33,463 nucleotides of DNA, from NCBI GenBank assembly GCA_022706685.1, contig JAKJCA010000030.1, positions 1 to 33,463 of the forward strand, written 5' to 3'. Below are positions 1 through 7,885 of the stretch, one piece after another. Position numbers and translations under genes: made by a program. The notes under the pieces are model-generated. The model saw only the letters and a list, made by a program, of their open reading frames with translations. It was not told where the DNA came from and ran no database searches. The number at the start of each line of letters is the position of its first letter. Within the stretch, counting starts at the first letter, position 1. The stretch is from Bacillota bacterium. Its GTDB lineage: Bacteria; Bacillota; Clostridia; Oscillospirales; Acutalibacteraceae.

Positions 1-18
1 ATATTCTTCTTGGCTCAT
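1..18 (-). CDS. 5' end of an unidentified leftward gene (partial)
   Basis: Read on the minus strand, a GGAGG at 30-26 lies seven bases before an ATG at 18-16, which opens a frame reading MSQEEY before the window ends. This is the arrangement of a normal translation start, divergent from ftsZ. Only six residues are visible, so no function can be suggested. It could be a chance SD/ATG pair, but the spacing and the SD match are both good. Confidence 0.45.
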
Positions 19-153
19 CGGGCTGCCTCCTTGTGCTTTGTTAGTGTAGTAACCAACAGTCTACAAGAAGTCGCTCCGTTGAGCTATTCTTTTTCCTCAA
101 CCGGGGCAGTTGATGTTACAATCCGCCATATGTATTCAATAAGCAAAAAGTAC

Positions 154-182
154 TTGTATTTTCATTTTTGCCGTGTTAAGAT
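154..182 (+). promoter_or_regulatory. Sigma-A-type promoter for ftsZ
   Basis: TTGTAT at 154-159 and TAAGAT at 177-182 are separated by exactly 17 bases. The predicted transcript would start near 189, about 45 bases before the ftsZ ATG. Each hexamer departs from consensus in two positions. The region 31-233 otherwise holds no gene. Confidence 0.5.
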
Positions 183-233
183 AACTTCGACTAAAATCAG
201 GTGAAGTGTCACACGAATTTGGAGGTTGAAGCA

Positions 234-1379
234 ATGGCGTTTGAAATTGATAATGAATATGAAACTACGGTACAAATAAAAGTCATCGGTGTCGGCGGCG
301 GCGGCGGCAACGCGGTCAACCGTATGATTAAAAGCGGGGTTCTCGGCGCGGAGTTTATCGCCGTGAACACCGATAAACAGATTTTATCCCATTCGCAGGC
401 GACGCACAAAATTCAAATCGGTGAAAAAGCCACGCGCGGCCAGGGCGCAGGCGGCCGGCCCGAAATCGGCGCCAAAGCGGCGGAAGAGAGCCGCGATTTA
501 ATTTCCGACGCACTGAAAGGCACCGACATGGTATTCATCACCGCCGGCATGGGCGGCGGAACCGGCACGGGAGCCGCTCCTCTCATCGCGCAGATTGCGA
601 AGGATATGGGTATTCTCACCATCGGCGTTGTTACCAAACCTTTCAAGTTCGAAGGCAAAAAAAGAATGGAACAGGCTGCCGAAGGCATCGCCCGTCTGGC
701 CGAGCATGTCGACAGCATCATCGTTATCCCCAACGACCATCTCATCGGCTTGAGGGAAACGCGCCTTTCCCTGGCCGAAGCGTTCGCGCTCGCCGACGAG
801 GTCCTCCTTCAGGGCGTCAAGAGCATCTCAGAACTGATCAAGGTGCCCGGCTTCATCAACCTCGATTTTGCAGACGTCACCAGCGTTATGAAGGACGCCG
901 GCTACGCCCACATGGGCCTTGGCAGGGCAAGCGGCAAGGACAAGGCGGAAACGGCCGCGAACTCCGCGGTTTCCAGCCCGCTGCTTGAGACCTCCATCGC
1001 CGGTGCCAGGGGCGTCATTATCTCGATTACTTCCTCCGAGGACATCGACCTGGCGGAGGTTCAAAACGCCGCGGAAATCATCACCGAGCAGGCGCACCCC
1101 GAAGCGGTTATCTCCTGGGGCGTCGCGTTCGACCAGAGCCTCAGCGACGAAATCATCATTACCGTCATCGCGACCGGCTTCGACGGCACCGTCGTCCCGA
1201 TGCCGAAGTTTACCCCGGCGAGGAACCCGCAGGTCAACACCATCGAACCCATCGAGCCCTCGCCGCCTCCTTTCTTCGGTCTGTCCGGTCAGCCCGACGC
1301 GCCGGCCGCGCAAGCTTCCGACGACAGGGAGGACGACCGTTTCCATGTCATGCTCGACGAAATGCTGAAAGGCAAATAA
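234..1379 (+). CDS. ftsZ: Cell division protein FtsZ
   Basis: FtsZ is the tubulin-like GTPase that polymerises into the cytoplasmic Z-ring and recruits the divisome. The glycine-rich [13 protein letters not shown] segment is near residues 19-31. The tubulin signature GGGTGTG is near residue 108, and the T7 catalytic loop NLDFADV is near 209. The ATG at 234 is chosen because GGAGG at 221-225 lies 8 bases before it; an in-frame GTG at 201 would put the SD inside the gene. The protein is 381 residues, normal for the family. The linker after about residue 325 is short and Pro/Ala-rich. The extreme C-terminus ends in DEMLKGK rather than the common I-P-x-F-L-R-like peptide bound by FtsA/SepF. No ftsA, ftsQ or other dcw gene is adjacent, so it appears to be transcribed alone. 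Confidence 0.97.
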   Translation: MAFEIDNEYETTVQIKVIGVGGGGGNAVNRMIKSGVLGAEFIAVNTDKQILSHSQATHKIQIGEKATRGQGAGGRPEIGAKAAEESRDLISDALKGTDMVFITAGMGGGTGTGAAPLIAQIAKDMGILTIGVVTKPFKFEGKKRMEQAAEGIARLAEHVDSIIVIPNDHLIGLRETRLSLAEAFALADEVLLQGVKSISELIKVPGFINLDFADVTSVMKDAGYAHMGLGRASGKDKAETAANSAVSSPLLETSIAGARGVIISITSSEDIDLAEVQNAAEIITEQAHPEAVISWGVAFDQSLSDEIIITVIATGFDGTVVPMPKFTPARNPQVNTIEPIEPSPPPFFGLSGQPDAPAAQASDDREDDRFHVMLDEMLKGK

Positions 1380-1401
1380 ACAAACGGCTTATCAGAAACG
1401 G

Positions 1402-1421
1402 GGGCGGGTTTTTACCCGCCC
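1402..1421. terminator. Hairpin between the convergent ftsZ and dus genes
   Basis: GGGCGGGT at 1402-1409 pairs perfectly with ACCCGCCC at 1414-1421 around a TTTT loop. It lies 22 bases after the ftsZ stop and 14 bases beyond the dus stop, so it is placed to end both transcripts. The T-tract is poor on both strands, so termination may be inefficient or factor-assisted. Confidence 0.55.
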
Positions 1422-1435
1422 TCTATTAATGTAGT

Positions 1436-2413
1436 TTACTGCGCATGTTTCTCCGCGATTTCGACCACCTTCGCCGCCAGCGCCTCCAGCTGCGCGAAGC
1501 TTTCGATCCTGCCCGCCTCCCTGCGCAAAGCGGCCGCCGAGCGGATGGATTTAATATACCAGGCGGCGTGTTTCCTCGCCTCGCGGATGCCGATATATTC
1601 GCCCTTGTAAGCGATGATTCTGCCGACATGGCCGAGCATGACTCGCATGCGCTCGTGCACGGCGGGCTCCGGCAATATCTGCCCGTGTTCCAGATAGGCG
1701 TTGATTTGGGCAAACAGCCAGGGCCTGCCAAGCGCGGCCCGCCCGACCATAACCATGTCGCAGCCTGTCCGTTCGAACATATCCGCCGCGTTTTGCGCAG
1801 AGCAAACGTCGCCGCTCCCGATAACGGGAATACTGACGGCCTTTTTCACGGCGGCAATGACCGAATAATCGGCTTTGCCGGCGTACATCTGCTCGCGTGT
1901 GCGGGCGTGTATCGTCAAGGCGGCCGCGCCGGCCTGCTCAAAGCGGCAGGCCAGCTGTACCGCGTTGATGTTTTGCGCGTCCCAGCCGGAACGCATTTTG
2001 ACCGTCACCGGCAAAGCGGTCGCCTGCGCGCAGGCCCTGACGACCGCCTCAGCAAGATCCGGGTTTTTCATCAGCGCGGCGCCCGCGGAATTGCCCGATA
2101 TTTTCGGCGCGGGGCAGCCCATATTGATATCGATGACGTCGGGCGCGAATTCGCCGCAAATCACGGCGGCGCGCGCCATAATCTGCGGGCTGCCGCCGAA
2201 AATCTGTACCGCGCACGGCTTTTGCGCGTCGGATACCCGCAGCAGTGCGAGCGTTTTGCTGTCCCCGGCGACGATGCCCTTGGCGCTGGCCATCTCATTG
2301 ACGGTGTAGGCCGCCCCGAAAGAAACGCACAGTTCCCTGAACGCCATATCGGCCGCGCCAGCCATAGGCGCGAGCGCGGCGTAACCCTCCACGTTGACCT
2401 GTGAAATTCGCAT
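1436..2413 (-). CDS. dus: tRNA-dihydrouridine synthase (Dus family)
   Basis: This FMN-dependent enzyme reduces specific uridines in tRNA to dihydrouridine. The N-terminal TIM barrel opens with ALAPMAGAADMAFRELC. The catalytic cysteine is Cys100 in INMGCPAPK, followed by the KMRSGW and IHARTREQMY motifs that bind RNA and FMN. The phosphate-binding segments GSGDVCSAQNA and MVGRAALGRPWLF come next, and the C-terminal part is helical. The ATG at 2413 is preferred over an in-frame TTG at 2425, because GGGAGG lies within the longer version just before the ATG. The product is 325 residues, as usual. It is divergent from polA, and the two share a roughly 95-base promoter region. Which Dus subfamily (DusB-like is typical of Bacillota) cannot be fixed by eye. 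Confidence 0.93.
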   Translation of the reverse strand: MRISQVNVEGYAALAPMAGAADMAFRELCVSFGAAYTVNEMASAKGIVAGDSKTLALLRVSDAQKPCAVQIFGGSPQIMARAAVICGEFAPDVIDINMGCPAPKISGNSAGAALMKNPDLAEAVVRACAQATALPVTVKMRSGWDAQNINAVQLACRFEQAGAAALTIHARTREQMYAGKADYSVIAAVKKAVSIPVIGSGDVCSAQNAADMFERTGCDMVMVGRAALGRPWLFAQINAYLEHGQILPEPAVHERMRVMLGHVGRIIAYKGEYIGIREARKHAAWYIKSIRSAAALRREAGRIESFAQLEALAAKVVEIAEKHAQ

Positions 2414-2436
2414 GATGCCTCCCAACGGTTTCGCTC

Positions 2437-2465
2437 ATTTTAACACACGCGCCGACAATTTTCAG
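2437..2465 (-). promoter_or_regulatory. Promoter for dus (extended -10)
   Basis: On the minus strand, CTGAAA is followed after 17 bases by TAAAAT, with TGT immediately before the -10 hexamer (a TGN extended -10). The start point would fall a few bases upstream of the dus ribosome-binding site, giving a short leader. Confidence 0.45.
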
Positions 2466-2482
2466 CAGCCGACTGTGTTTTA

Positions 2483-2491
2483 TGGTACAAT
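2483..2491 (+). promoter_or_regulatory. Extended -10 promoter element for the polA operon
   Basis: TGG followed by TACAAT at 2486-2491 forms an extended -10 element. No good -35 hexamer is present at 16-18 bases. The inferred start point, near 2498, is only about a dozen bases before the polA start codon, so the SD would lie almost at the 5' end of the transcript. Confidence 0.4.
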
Positions 2492-2509
2492 ATCGCAGAG
2501 GTGAGGCGC

Positions 2510-5098
2510 TTGAAACTGCTTGTTGTTGACGGCCACAGCATTATCCACCGCGCGTTTTACGGCATTAAACTGCTGTCGACCAAAGACGGACGATATACCA
2601 ACGCCATTCACGGATTTCTGACCATTTTGCTCAAACTCGGCGCCGAGGTTTCGCCCGACGCGGTCGCCATCGCTTTCGACACCAAAGGTCCCACCTTCCG
2701 CCACGGGCTCTACGGCGAATATAAGGCCCACCGCAAACCGACGCCACCCGAACTGGCCGAGCAAATCCCCGTTATCAAACAGCTGGTGCAGGCGTTGGGC
2801 TATCCCGTCGTCGAGTGTCCCGGTTATGAGGCGGACGATATTTTAGGCACCCTGGCTGACAGCTGCGAGAAGGCGGGCAACGACTGTGTCCTCGCCACGG
2901 GAGACCGGGATTCGCTGCAGCTGATTTCCCCTCAAGTTACGGTTATGCTGGCTTCCACATCCATGGGACGCCCGCTGACAAAACCTTATCGTGAAAAAAA
3001 CGTCATCGACGAGTATGGCGTCACGCCCGCGCAGCTTATTGAAGTAAAAGCTCTCATGGGCGACAGTTCCGATAACATTCCGGGCATTCCCGGCATCGGC
3101 CCGAAAACGGCGGGGGAACTCATCGCACGCTTCGGAACGGTAGAAGAGTTGTACAACCGGCTTGACGAAGCGGACCTGAAACCCGCGCTTAAGGAGAAAC
3201 TTGCCGCCGGCAGGCAGTCCGCTCAACTCAGCCGCGTGCTCGGGACGATTGTGCGCGACGCCCCGGTCGAAACCGACATCAACCGGTATATTCCGGGGCC
3301 TCCCGATGCCTTCCTTGTGACCAAAATCATGACGGACCTCGAGTTGTTCAAACTGCTCGAAAAACTCGGTATACAATCCCGTCAGCCGCCCGCCGCAAAA
3401 GAAAACGCGCCGCGCCCCTTGACGCTGGAAGAGGCGCAGGACCTCTTTGCCCTGCTCGAAAAACTCGGCAGGCAGGGTGACGCGTATTTCCTGAGCGTGT
3501 TTGAAAACGGCCTTTTACGGGAGATGTATTTTGTGCTTGAGGAAACCGTCGCCGTAGCGCGGGCCCTCAACGCCGATTTTCCCGAGTTTTTCCGCGCCTT
3601 CTCGCAGAACCCCGCCATAAAAAAACACACCTTTGACATCAAGGCGCTTGCCCTTGCCTGCGAAAAAGAAGGCGTGCGCCTGGAGGGCGCCGCCGCCGAC
3701 GTGATGCTGGCGGGTTATCTGCTGAATCCTTCCGCTAAAGACTACTCCATCGAGCGCCTGGCCATGCTCCACGGCGTACCCGCACCGCTGATGAAAGAGG
3801 AAAACGGCGGCGCGGCGCTTGCGGCGCGGCTGCCTGCGCTGTGCGCCCGGATGCGCACCGAGATCGAAAGCAGAGGGCAGACCCGTCTGCTCGACGAGAT
3901 CGAATTGCCGCTGGCGGGCGTATTGGCCGGCATGGAATACGAAGGCTTCGCCGTCGACAGGGAAGGCCTCGAACGTTTCGGCAGAGAAATTGGCGCGCAG
4001 GCGGCGGATATCACCCGGCAGATTTACCAGGCGGCCGGTTTTGAGTTCAACATCAATTCCCCCAAACAGCTTGGGGAAGTTCTGTTTGAAAAACTCGGCC
4101 TGTCCTCCGGCAAAAAGAACAAAACCGGCTATTCCACCGGGGCCGAGGTGCTCGAACAGCTGCGTGGGGAGCATCCCGTCATTGACGGCATCCTGCAGTA
4201 CAGAACGCTGTCCAAACTCAAGTCAACCTACTGCGACGGGCTCATTGGCGAAATCGGTCCCGACGGCAGGATTCATACGACTTTCCGACAGACCGAGACG
4301 CGCACCGGCAGGATATCCTCCATCGAGCCGAACCTGCAGAATATTCCCATCCGTTCGGATCTCGGACGGGAACTGCGCAGGTTTTTCATTGCGGACGGCG
4401 GCAAACTTCTCGTTGACGCGGACTATTCGCAGATTGAACTGCGCGTGCTCGCGCATATTTCCGGCGACGAGACAATGATCGAGGCCTTCAACAGCAACAT
4501 CGATATCCACACGGTGACCGCCTCGCAGGTGTTCAACATCCCGCTCGATATGGTGACGCCGCTGATGAGGAACCGGGCGAAGGCCGTCAATTTCGGCATT
4601 GTTTACGGTATCGGCGCCTTTTCGCTGGCCAAGGATATTTCGGTCACACGCAAAGAGGCCGACCAATACATCAAAGAGTATCTCAGCCATTATAAGGGCG
4701 TCGCCGAGTATATGAAACGCGTCGTCGCACAGGCCAAAGAAAACGGTTACGTCGAAACACTGTTCGGCCGGCGCCGCTACCTGCCGGAACTGGCATCCTC
4801 CAATGCTGCGCTTCGCGCTTTCGGCGAGCGGGTGGCGCTGAACATGCCTATTCAGGGGACGGCGGCGGACCTGATAAAGATTGCGATGGTCCGCGTTCAT
4901 CAAGGTCTTGAAGCGGCTAACATGAGAGCGAAACTGATTTTGCAGGTGCACGACGAACTGATTGTCGAAGCGCCGCAAGACGAGCGCGAACAGGCCGAAG
5001 CGCTTTTACGCCGGGAAATGGAGAACGCCTTCGCCATACGCGTGAAACTCAGCGCGGATGTCCATTCGGGGAAAACATGGTATGAAGCGAAAGGCTGA
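2510..5098 (+). CDS. polA: DNA polymerase I
   Basis: This is the repair and Okazaki-fragment-processing polymerase. The N-terminal 5'-3' exonuclease/FEN domain (about residues 1-290) starts KLLVVDGHSIIHRAFYG and contains GDSSDNIPGIPGIGPKTA. The middle 3'-5' exonuclease-like domain (about 310-490) lacks the DxE of Exo I, so proofreading is probably lost. The polymerase domain carries motif A DYSQIELR near 640, motif B RNRAKAVNFGIVYGI near 690-705 and motif C QVHDELIVE near 811. The TTG at 2510 is chosen because GAGGTGA (2498-2504) lies 5 bases upstream and homologues begin at MKLLVVDG; a GTG at 2501 overlaps the SD. The product is 862 residues, typical of the family. Its 3' end overlaps the next gene, so this is the first gene of a six-gene rightward run. 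Confidence 0.97.
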   Translation: MKLLVVDGHSIIHRAFYGIKLLSTKDGRYTNAIHGFLTILLKLGAEVSPDAVAIAFDTKGPTFRHGLYGEYKAHRKPTPPELAEQIPVIKQLVQALGYPVVECPGYEADDILGTLADSCEKAGNDCVLATGDRDSLQLISPQVTVMLASTSMGRPLTKPYREKNVIDEYGVTPAQLIEVKALMGDSSDNIPGIPGIGPKTAGELIARFGTVEELYNRLDEADLKPALKEKLAAGRQSAQLSRVLGTIVRDAPVETDINRYIPGPPDAFLVTKIMTDLELFKLLEKLGIQSRQPPAAKENAPRPLTLEEAQDLFALLEKLGRQGDAYFLSVFENGLLREMYFVLEETVAVARALNADFPEFFRAFSQNPAIKKHTFDIKALALACEKEGVRLEGAAADVMLAGYLLNPSAKDYSIERLAMLHGVPAPLMKEENGGAALAARLPALCARMRTEIESRGQTRLLDEIELPLAGVLAGMEYEGFAVDREGLERFGREIGAQAADITRQIYQAAGFEFNINSPKQLGEVLFEKLGLSSGKKNKTGYSTGAEVLEQLRGEHPVIDGILQYRTLSKLKSTYCDGLIGEIGPDGRIHTTFRQTETRTGRISSIEPNLQNIPIRSDLGRELRRFFIADGGKLLVDADYSQIELRVLAHISGDETMIEAFNSNIDIHTVTASQVFNIPLDMVTPLMRNRAKAVNFGIVYGIGAFSLAKDISVTRKEADQYIKEYLSHYKGVAEYMKRVVAQAKENGYVETLFGRRRYLPELASSNAALRAFGERVALNMPIQGTAADLIKIAMVRVHQGLEAANMRAKLILQVHDELIVEAPQDEREQAEALLRREMENAFAIRVKLSADVHSGKTWYEAKG

Positions 5099-5540
5099 CA
5101 GGGTGCGGCAAATTGTGTTTGTCTGCACCGGCAATACCTGCCGCAGCCCCATGGCGGAAGGCCTCTTCCGTGTATTGCTGAAAAAAAAAGGAACACGGGG
5201 CGTCGCTTGTTCGAGCGCGGGCATCGGCGCTTTCGCCGGAGACGAAGCACAACCCAACGCTGTTGCGGCGGCAGCCGAACTCGGCGCGGACATTACCGCG
5301 CACCGCTCCCGGCCGTATCGCCCCGAGATGGCGGGCGAGACGGATCTCTTTGTCTGCATGACGCCCGTTCACGCTGTGATGCTCGCTGACGTTCCCGACG
5401 AAAAAAAGGTCATCCTCGCCGGCGGTGTCCCGGACCCGTACGGCGGGGACATGGAGGAATACCGCGTTTGCGCGCAGAAGATTGCTTCGGGTCTGGAAGT
5501 GTTGTTTGAAGAACTGAAAAAAAGAAAGATGATTGATTAA
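5082..5540 (+). CDS. ywlE: Low-molecular-weight phosphatase, probable protein-arginine phosphatase (YwlE-like)
   Basis: The fold is that of low-molecular-weight protein tyrosine phosphatases. The P-loop CTGNTCRS has nucleophile Cys15 and Arg21, and the general acid is Asp118 in the DPYGG loop. Thr19, between the loop Asn and second Cys, matches the Thr that gives Bacillus YwlE its specificity for phosphoarginine; tyrosine phosphatases usually carry a larger aliphatic residue there. That makes removal of phosphoarginine protein marks the best guess. The ATG at 5082 overlaps the end of polA by 17 bases. ATG at 5058 and GTG at 5103 are alternatives, and the SD is weak in all cases. A run of nine A at 5181-5189 sits in the first third of the gene. 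No McsB-type arginine kinase is in the window. Confidence 0.85.
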   Translation: MKRKADRVRQIVFVCTGNTCRSPMAEGLFRVLLKKKGTRGVACSSAGIGAFAGDEAQPNAVAAAAELGADITAHRSRPYRPEMAGETDLFVCMTPVHAVMLADVPDEKKVILAGGVPDPYGGDMEEYRVCAQKIASGLEVLFEELKKRKMID

Positions 5541-5552
5541 CGGAGGGCAAAA

Positions 5553-7409
5553 ATGGATGCATTCGGCAAGTTAAGCGTCTCACAGGTCAATATCACCGGC
5601 GGCTTCTGGAAAGCCAGGCAGGACCTCAACCGCGACGTCACGCTGGGCAGCGTGCGTGAACAATTTGAGAAAACCGGCCGCTTCGCCGCTTTCCGCTTTG
5701 ACTGGCGGGAGGGCATGCCGGACAGGCCGCATATTTTCTGGGATTCGGACGTCGCCAAATGGCTGGAATCCGCCGCCTATGTCCTCAACAAGAACGAGGA
5801 CGAAGCGTTGGAAGCGTATGTGGACGCGGTGGTGGACCTGATTGAAAAGAATCAGGACGAAAACGGTTATTTCAATATCTATTTTACCGTCTGCGAGCCC
5901 GAAAACCGCTTCTGCAACCGCATGGCGCACGAGCTTTACTGCGCGGGGCATCTGATTGAGGCGGCGGTCGCTTATTACGAGGCGACAGGCAAGGAGAAGT
6001 TCCTGAAGGCCATGTGCCGGTACGCCGACCATATCGAAAAGGTTTTCAAAATCGACGATTCCGCCGAATACAGCACCTGCGGCCATGAGGAAATCGAGCT
6101 GGCGCTGGTCAAACTGTACCGCTGCACCGGCGAAAAAAGGTATTTGGAACTCAGCAAACATTTTGTCGATATCCGCGGCACCGCGGCCAGCAAAGAGGTG
6201 CGGGCTGGTGAAAACGACGCCTATGTCCAGGACCACCTGCCCGTGCGCGAACAGACCACCGCGGAAGGGCACAGCGTGCGCGCGGGCTACCTCTTCAGCG
6301 CGATGGCGGACCTCAGCAGGGAATACGCGGACGAAGGACTCTTCGCCGCGAGCCAAAAACTATTTGAAAACATTACCCAAAAACGCATGTATATCACCGG
6401 CGGCATCGGTTCCACAGCCGCGGGCGAGGCGTTTACGGTGGATTATGACCTGCCCAATGCTTCCGCCTACGCGGAGACCTGCGCGGCGATCTCGCTATAT
6501 ATGTTCGCCGGCAGGATGAGCCGGATCAAAGCGGATTCGGCCTACGCCGACATCGCCGAAAGGGCGATGTATAACGGCATTATTTCCGGCATATCGCTCG
6601 ACGGCAAATCGTTTTTCTATGAAAACCCGCTTGAAATCAACCTTTTCGACCGCAAGCTGCCGCAGAAGGCAAAAGTTCGCTTCCCGATTACACAGCGGCT
6701 GGAAGTGTTCGGCTGTTCCTGCTGCCCGCCCAATATGACGCGTTTCATCGCTTCGCTGGGCGAAAACATTTACTCTTTCAGCCGGGACACGGTGTTTGTC
6801 CATCATTACATGCAAAGCACGGCCGAGTTTCCGCTCGACGGCAAAAAGGTGACAATCGAGCAGACGACCGATTACCCGAACGACGGCAAAGTAACGTTTC
6901 GCCTGACGGGTATGAAAAACAATCGCCTTGCGTTGAGAATACCCGGCTGGTGCCGCAAGGTTGCCCTGCGGGGGAGCGACGGAAACGTCGGTTTTGAGAC
7001 ACAGGCCGGCTACGCTTATCTGACTGTAAAAGAGGACGATGTCCGGCTGGAATTCGCCATGGACATGCAGCCGCAATGGCTGGAAGCAAGCGGTCATGTG
7101 TGCGAGTGCGCCGGAACGGCCGCTTTGCAGAGAGGCCCGGTGGTTTACTGCGCCGAAGCGGTGGACAACGGCGATGAACTATGGAGCCTGCGCGCAGACA
7201 TCTGCGCGCAGGTCGAAGAATACTATGAGCCTTCACTCGGGCTGACGGCGCTGAAAACCGAAGGGTATAAAAAAACCGACAAGGGCAGCCGGGCGCTCTA
7301 TTTGCCTGCCGGCGAAGGATACGAACCGCGGACCATCAAACTCATTCCTTACTACGCCTTCGCCAACAGGGGAGAGAGCGATATGCGGGTCTGGCTGTAC
7401 AAGTATTGA
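5553..7409 (+). CDS. GH127 family beta-L-arabinofuranosidase (DUF1680)
   Basis: Family GH127 enzymes remove beta-L-arabinofuranosyl groups from plant glycans such as hydroxyproline-linked arabinans, using a cysteine nucleophile held by zinc. The key residues of the characterised Bifidobacterium enzyme HypBA1 can be matched by spacing. Glu292 (GEAF) matches acid/base Glu322. Glu308 and Cys310 (AETC) match the zinc ligands Glu338/Cys340. Cys390-Cys391 (GCSCCPPN) match Cys417/Cys418. An (alpha/alpha)6 barrel fills roughly residues 1-420, followed by beta-sandwich domains. GGAGG at 5542-5546 fixes the ATG at 5553. There is no signal peptide, so it acts in the cytoplasm on imported oligosaccharides. 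It starts 12 bases after the phosphatase gene. The exact substrate is not known. Confidence 0.9.
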   Translation: MDAFGKLSVSQVNITGGFWKARQDLNRDVTLGSVREQFEKTGRFAAFRFDWREGMPDRPHIFWDSDVAKWLESAAYVLNKNEDEALEAYVDAVVDLIEKNQDENGYFNIYFTVCEPENRFCNRMAHELYCAGHLIEAAVAYYEATGKEKFLKAMCRYADHIEKVFKIDDSAEYSTCGHEEIELALVKLYRCTGEKRYLELSKHFVDIRGTAASKEVRAGENDAYVQDHLPVREQTTAEGHSVRAGYLFSAMADLSREYADEGLFAASQKLFENITQKRMYITGGIGSTAAGEAFTVDYDLPNASAYAETCAAISLYMFAGRMSRIKADSAYADIAERAMYNGIISGISLDGKSFFYENPLEINLFDRKLPQKAKVRFPITQRLEVFGCSCCPPNMTRFIASLGENIYSFSRDTVFVHHYMQSTAEFPLDGKKVTIEQTTDYPNDGKVTFRLTGMKNNRLALRIPGWCRKVALRGSDGNVGFETQAGYAYLTVKEDDVRLEFAMDMQPQWLEASGHVCECAGTAALQRGPVVYCAEAVDNGDELWSLRADICAQVEEYYEPSLGLTALKTEGYKKTDKGSRALYLPAGEGYEPRTIKLIPYYAFANRGESDMRVWLYKY

Positions 7410-7426
7410 CTGCTAAAGGTGCGGCC

Positions 7427-7885
7427 GTGAATTATACCGTCGTCCCCATGGATAAAACCCATCTGGAAGCCGTCGCCGCGCTGGAACGGCAGTGCTTTTC
7501 AGCCCCGTGGTCGGCTCAAAGCCTTGCGGAGGAGCTTGACAACCCGCTGGCCCATTTTTTGGTCGCCGTCGCCGGCGGCAAGACGGCAGGCTATATCGGC
7601 GCGCAGGAAATCGCGGGGGAGTGTTATATCACCAATCTCGCCGTCTTTCCTGAATACCGCCGCCTCGGTATCGCGCAGGCGCTGCTGGCAGCGGCGCAAA
7701 ACGGCGCCATCGAGCGAGACTGCCGGTTCATCACGCTGGAAGTCAGGCCAAGCAACAGACCTGCAGTCGCCCTTTACAGCAAAAACGGTTTTACCGCAGC
7801 GGGCGAGCGCAGGGGCTTCTATCAAAACCCCGATGAAGACGCCCTGATCATGACAAAATATCTGATTCAAGGAGCCGCGACATGA
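7427..7885 (+). CDS. rimI: Ribosomal protein S18 alanine N-acetyltransferase (RimI, GNAT family)
   Basis: RimI acetylates the N-terminal alanine of ribosomal protein S18 using acetyl-CoA. The sequence has the family opening ALERQCFSAPWSAQSL and the GNAT motif A segment with the R-R-L-G-I-A acetyl-CoA loop near residues 88-95. The usual ending NPDEDALIMTKYL is also present. The GTG at 7427 is chosen because AAAGGTG lies about five bases upstream; a TTG at 7406 would overlap the GH127 stop and lacks an SD. The product is 152 residues, normal for RimI. Its stop overlaps the next ATG by the ATGA arrangement. RimI commonly neighbours tsaB and tsaD; here tsaD follows after one foreign-looking gene and tsaB is absent from the window. 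Confidence 0.9.
   Translation: MNYTVVPMDKTHLEAVAALERQCFSAPWSAQSLAEELDNPLAHFLVAVAGGKTAGYIGAQEIAGECYITNLAVFPEYRRLGIAQALLAAAQNGAIERDCRFITLEVRPSNRPAVALYSKNGFTAAGERRGFYQNPDEDALIMTKYLIQGAAT

Noticed and set aside
201..233. Longer FtsZ start at GTG 201
   Set aside because: It would place the GGAGG inside the coding region and add residues unlike other FtsZ proteins.
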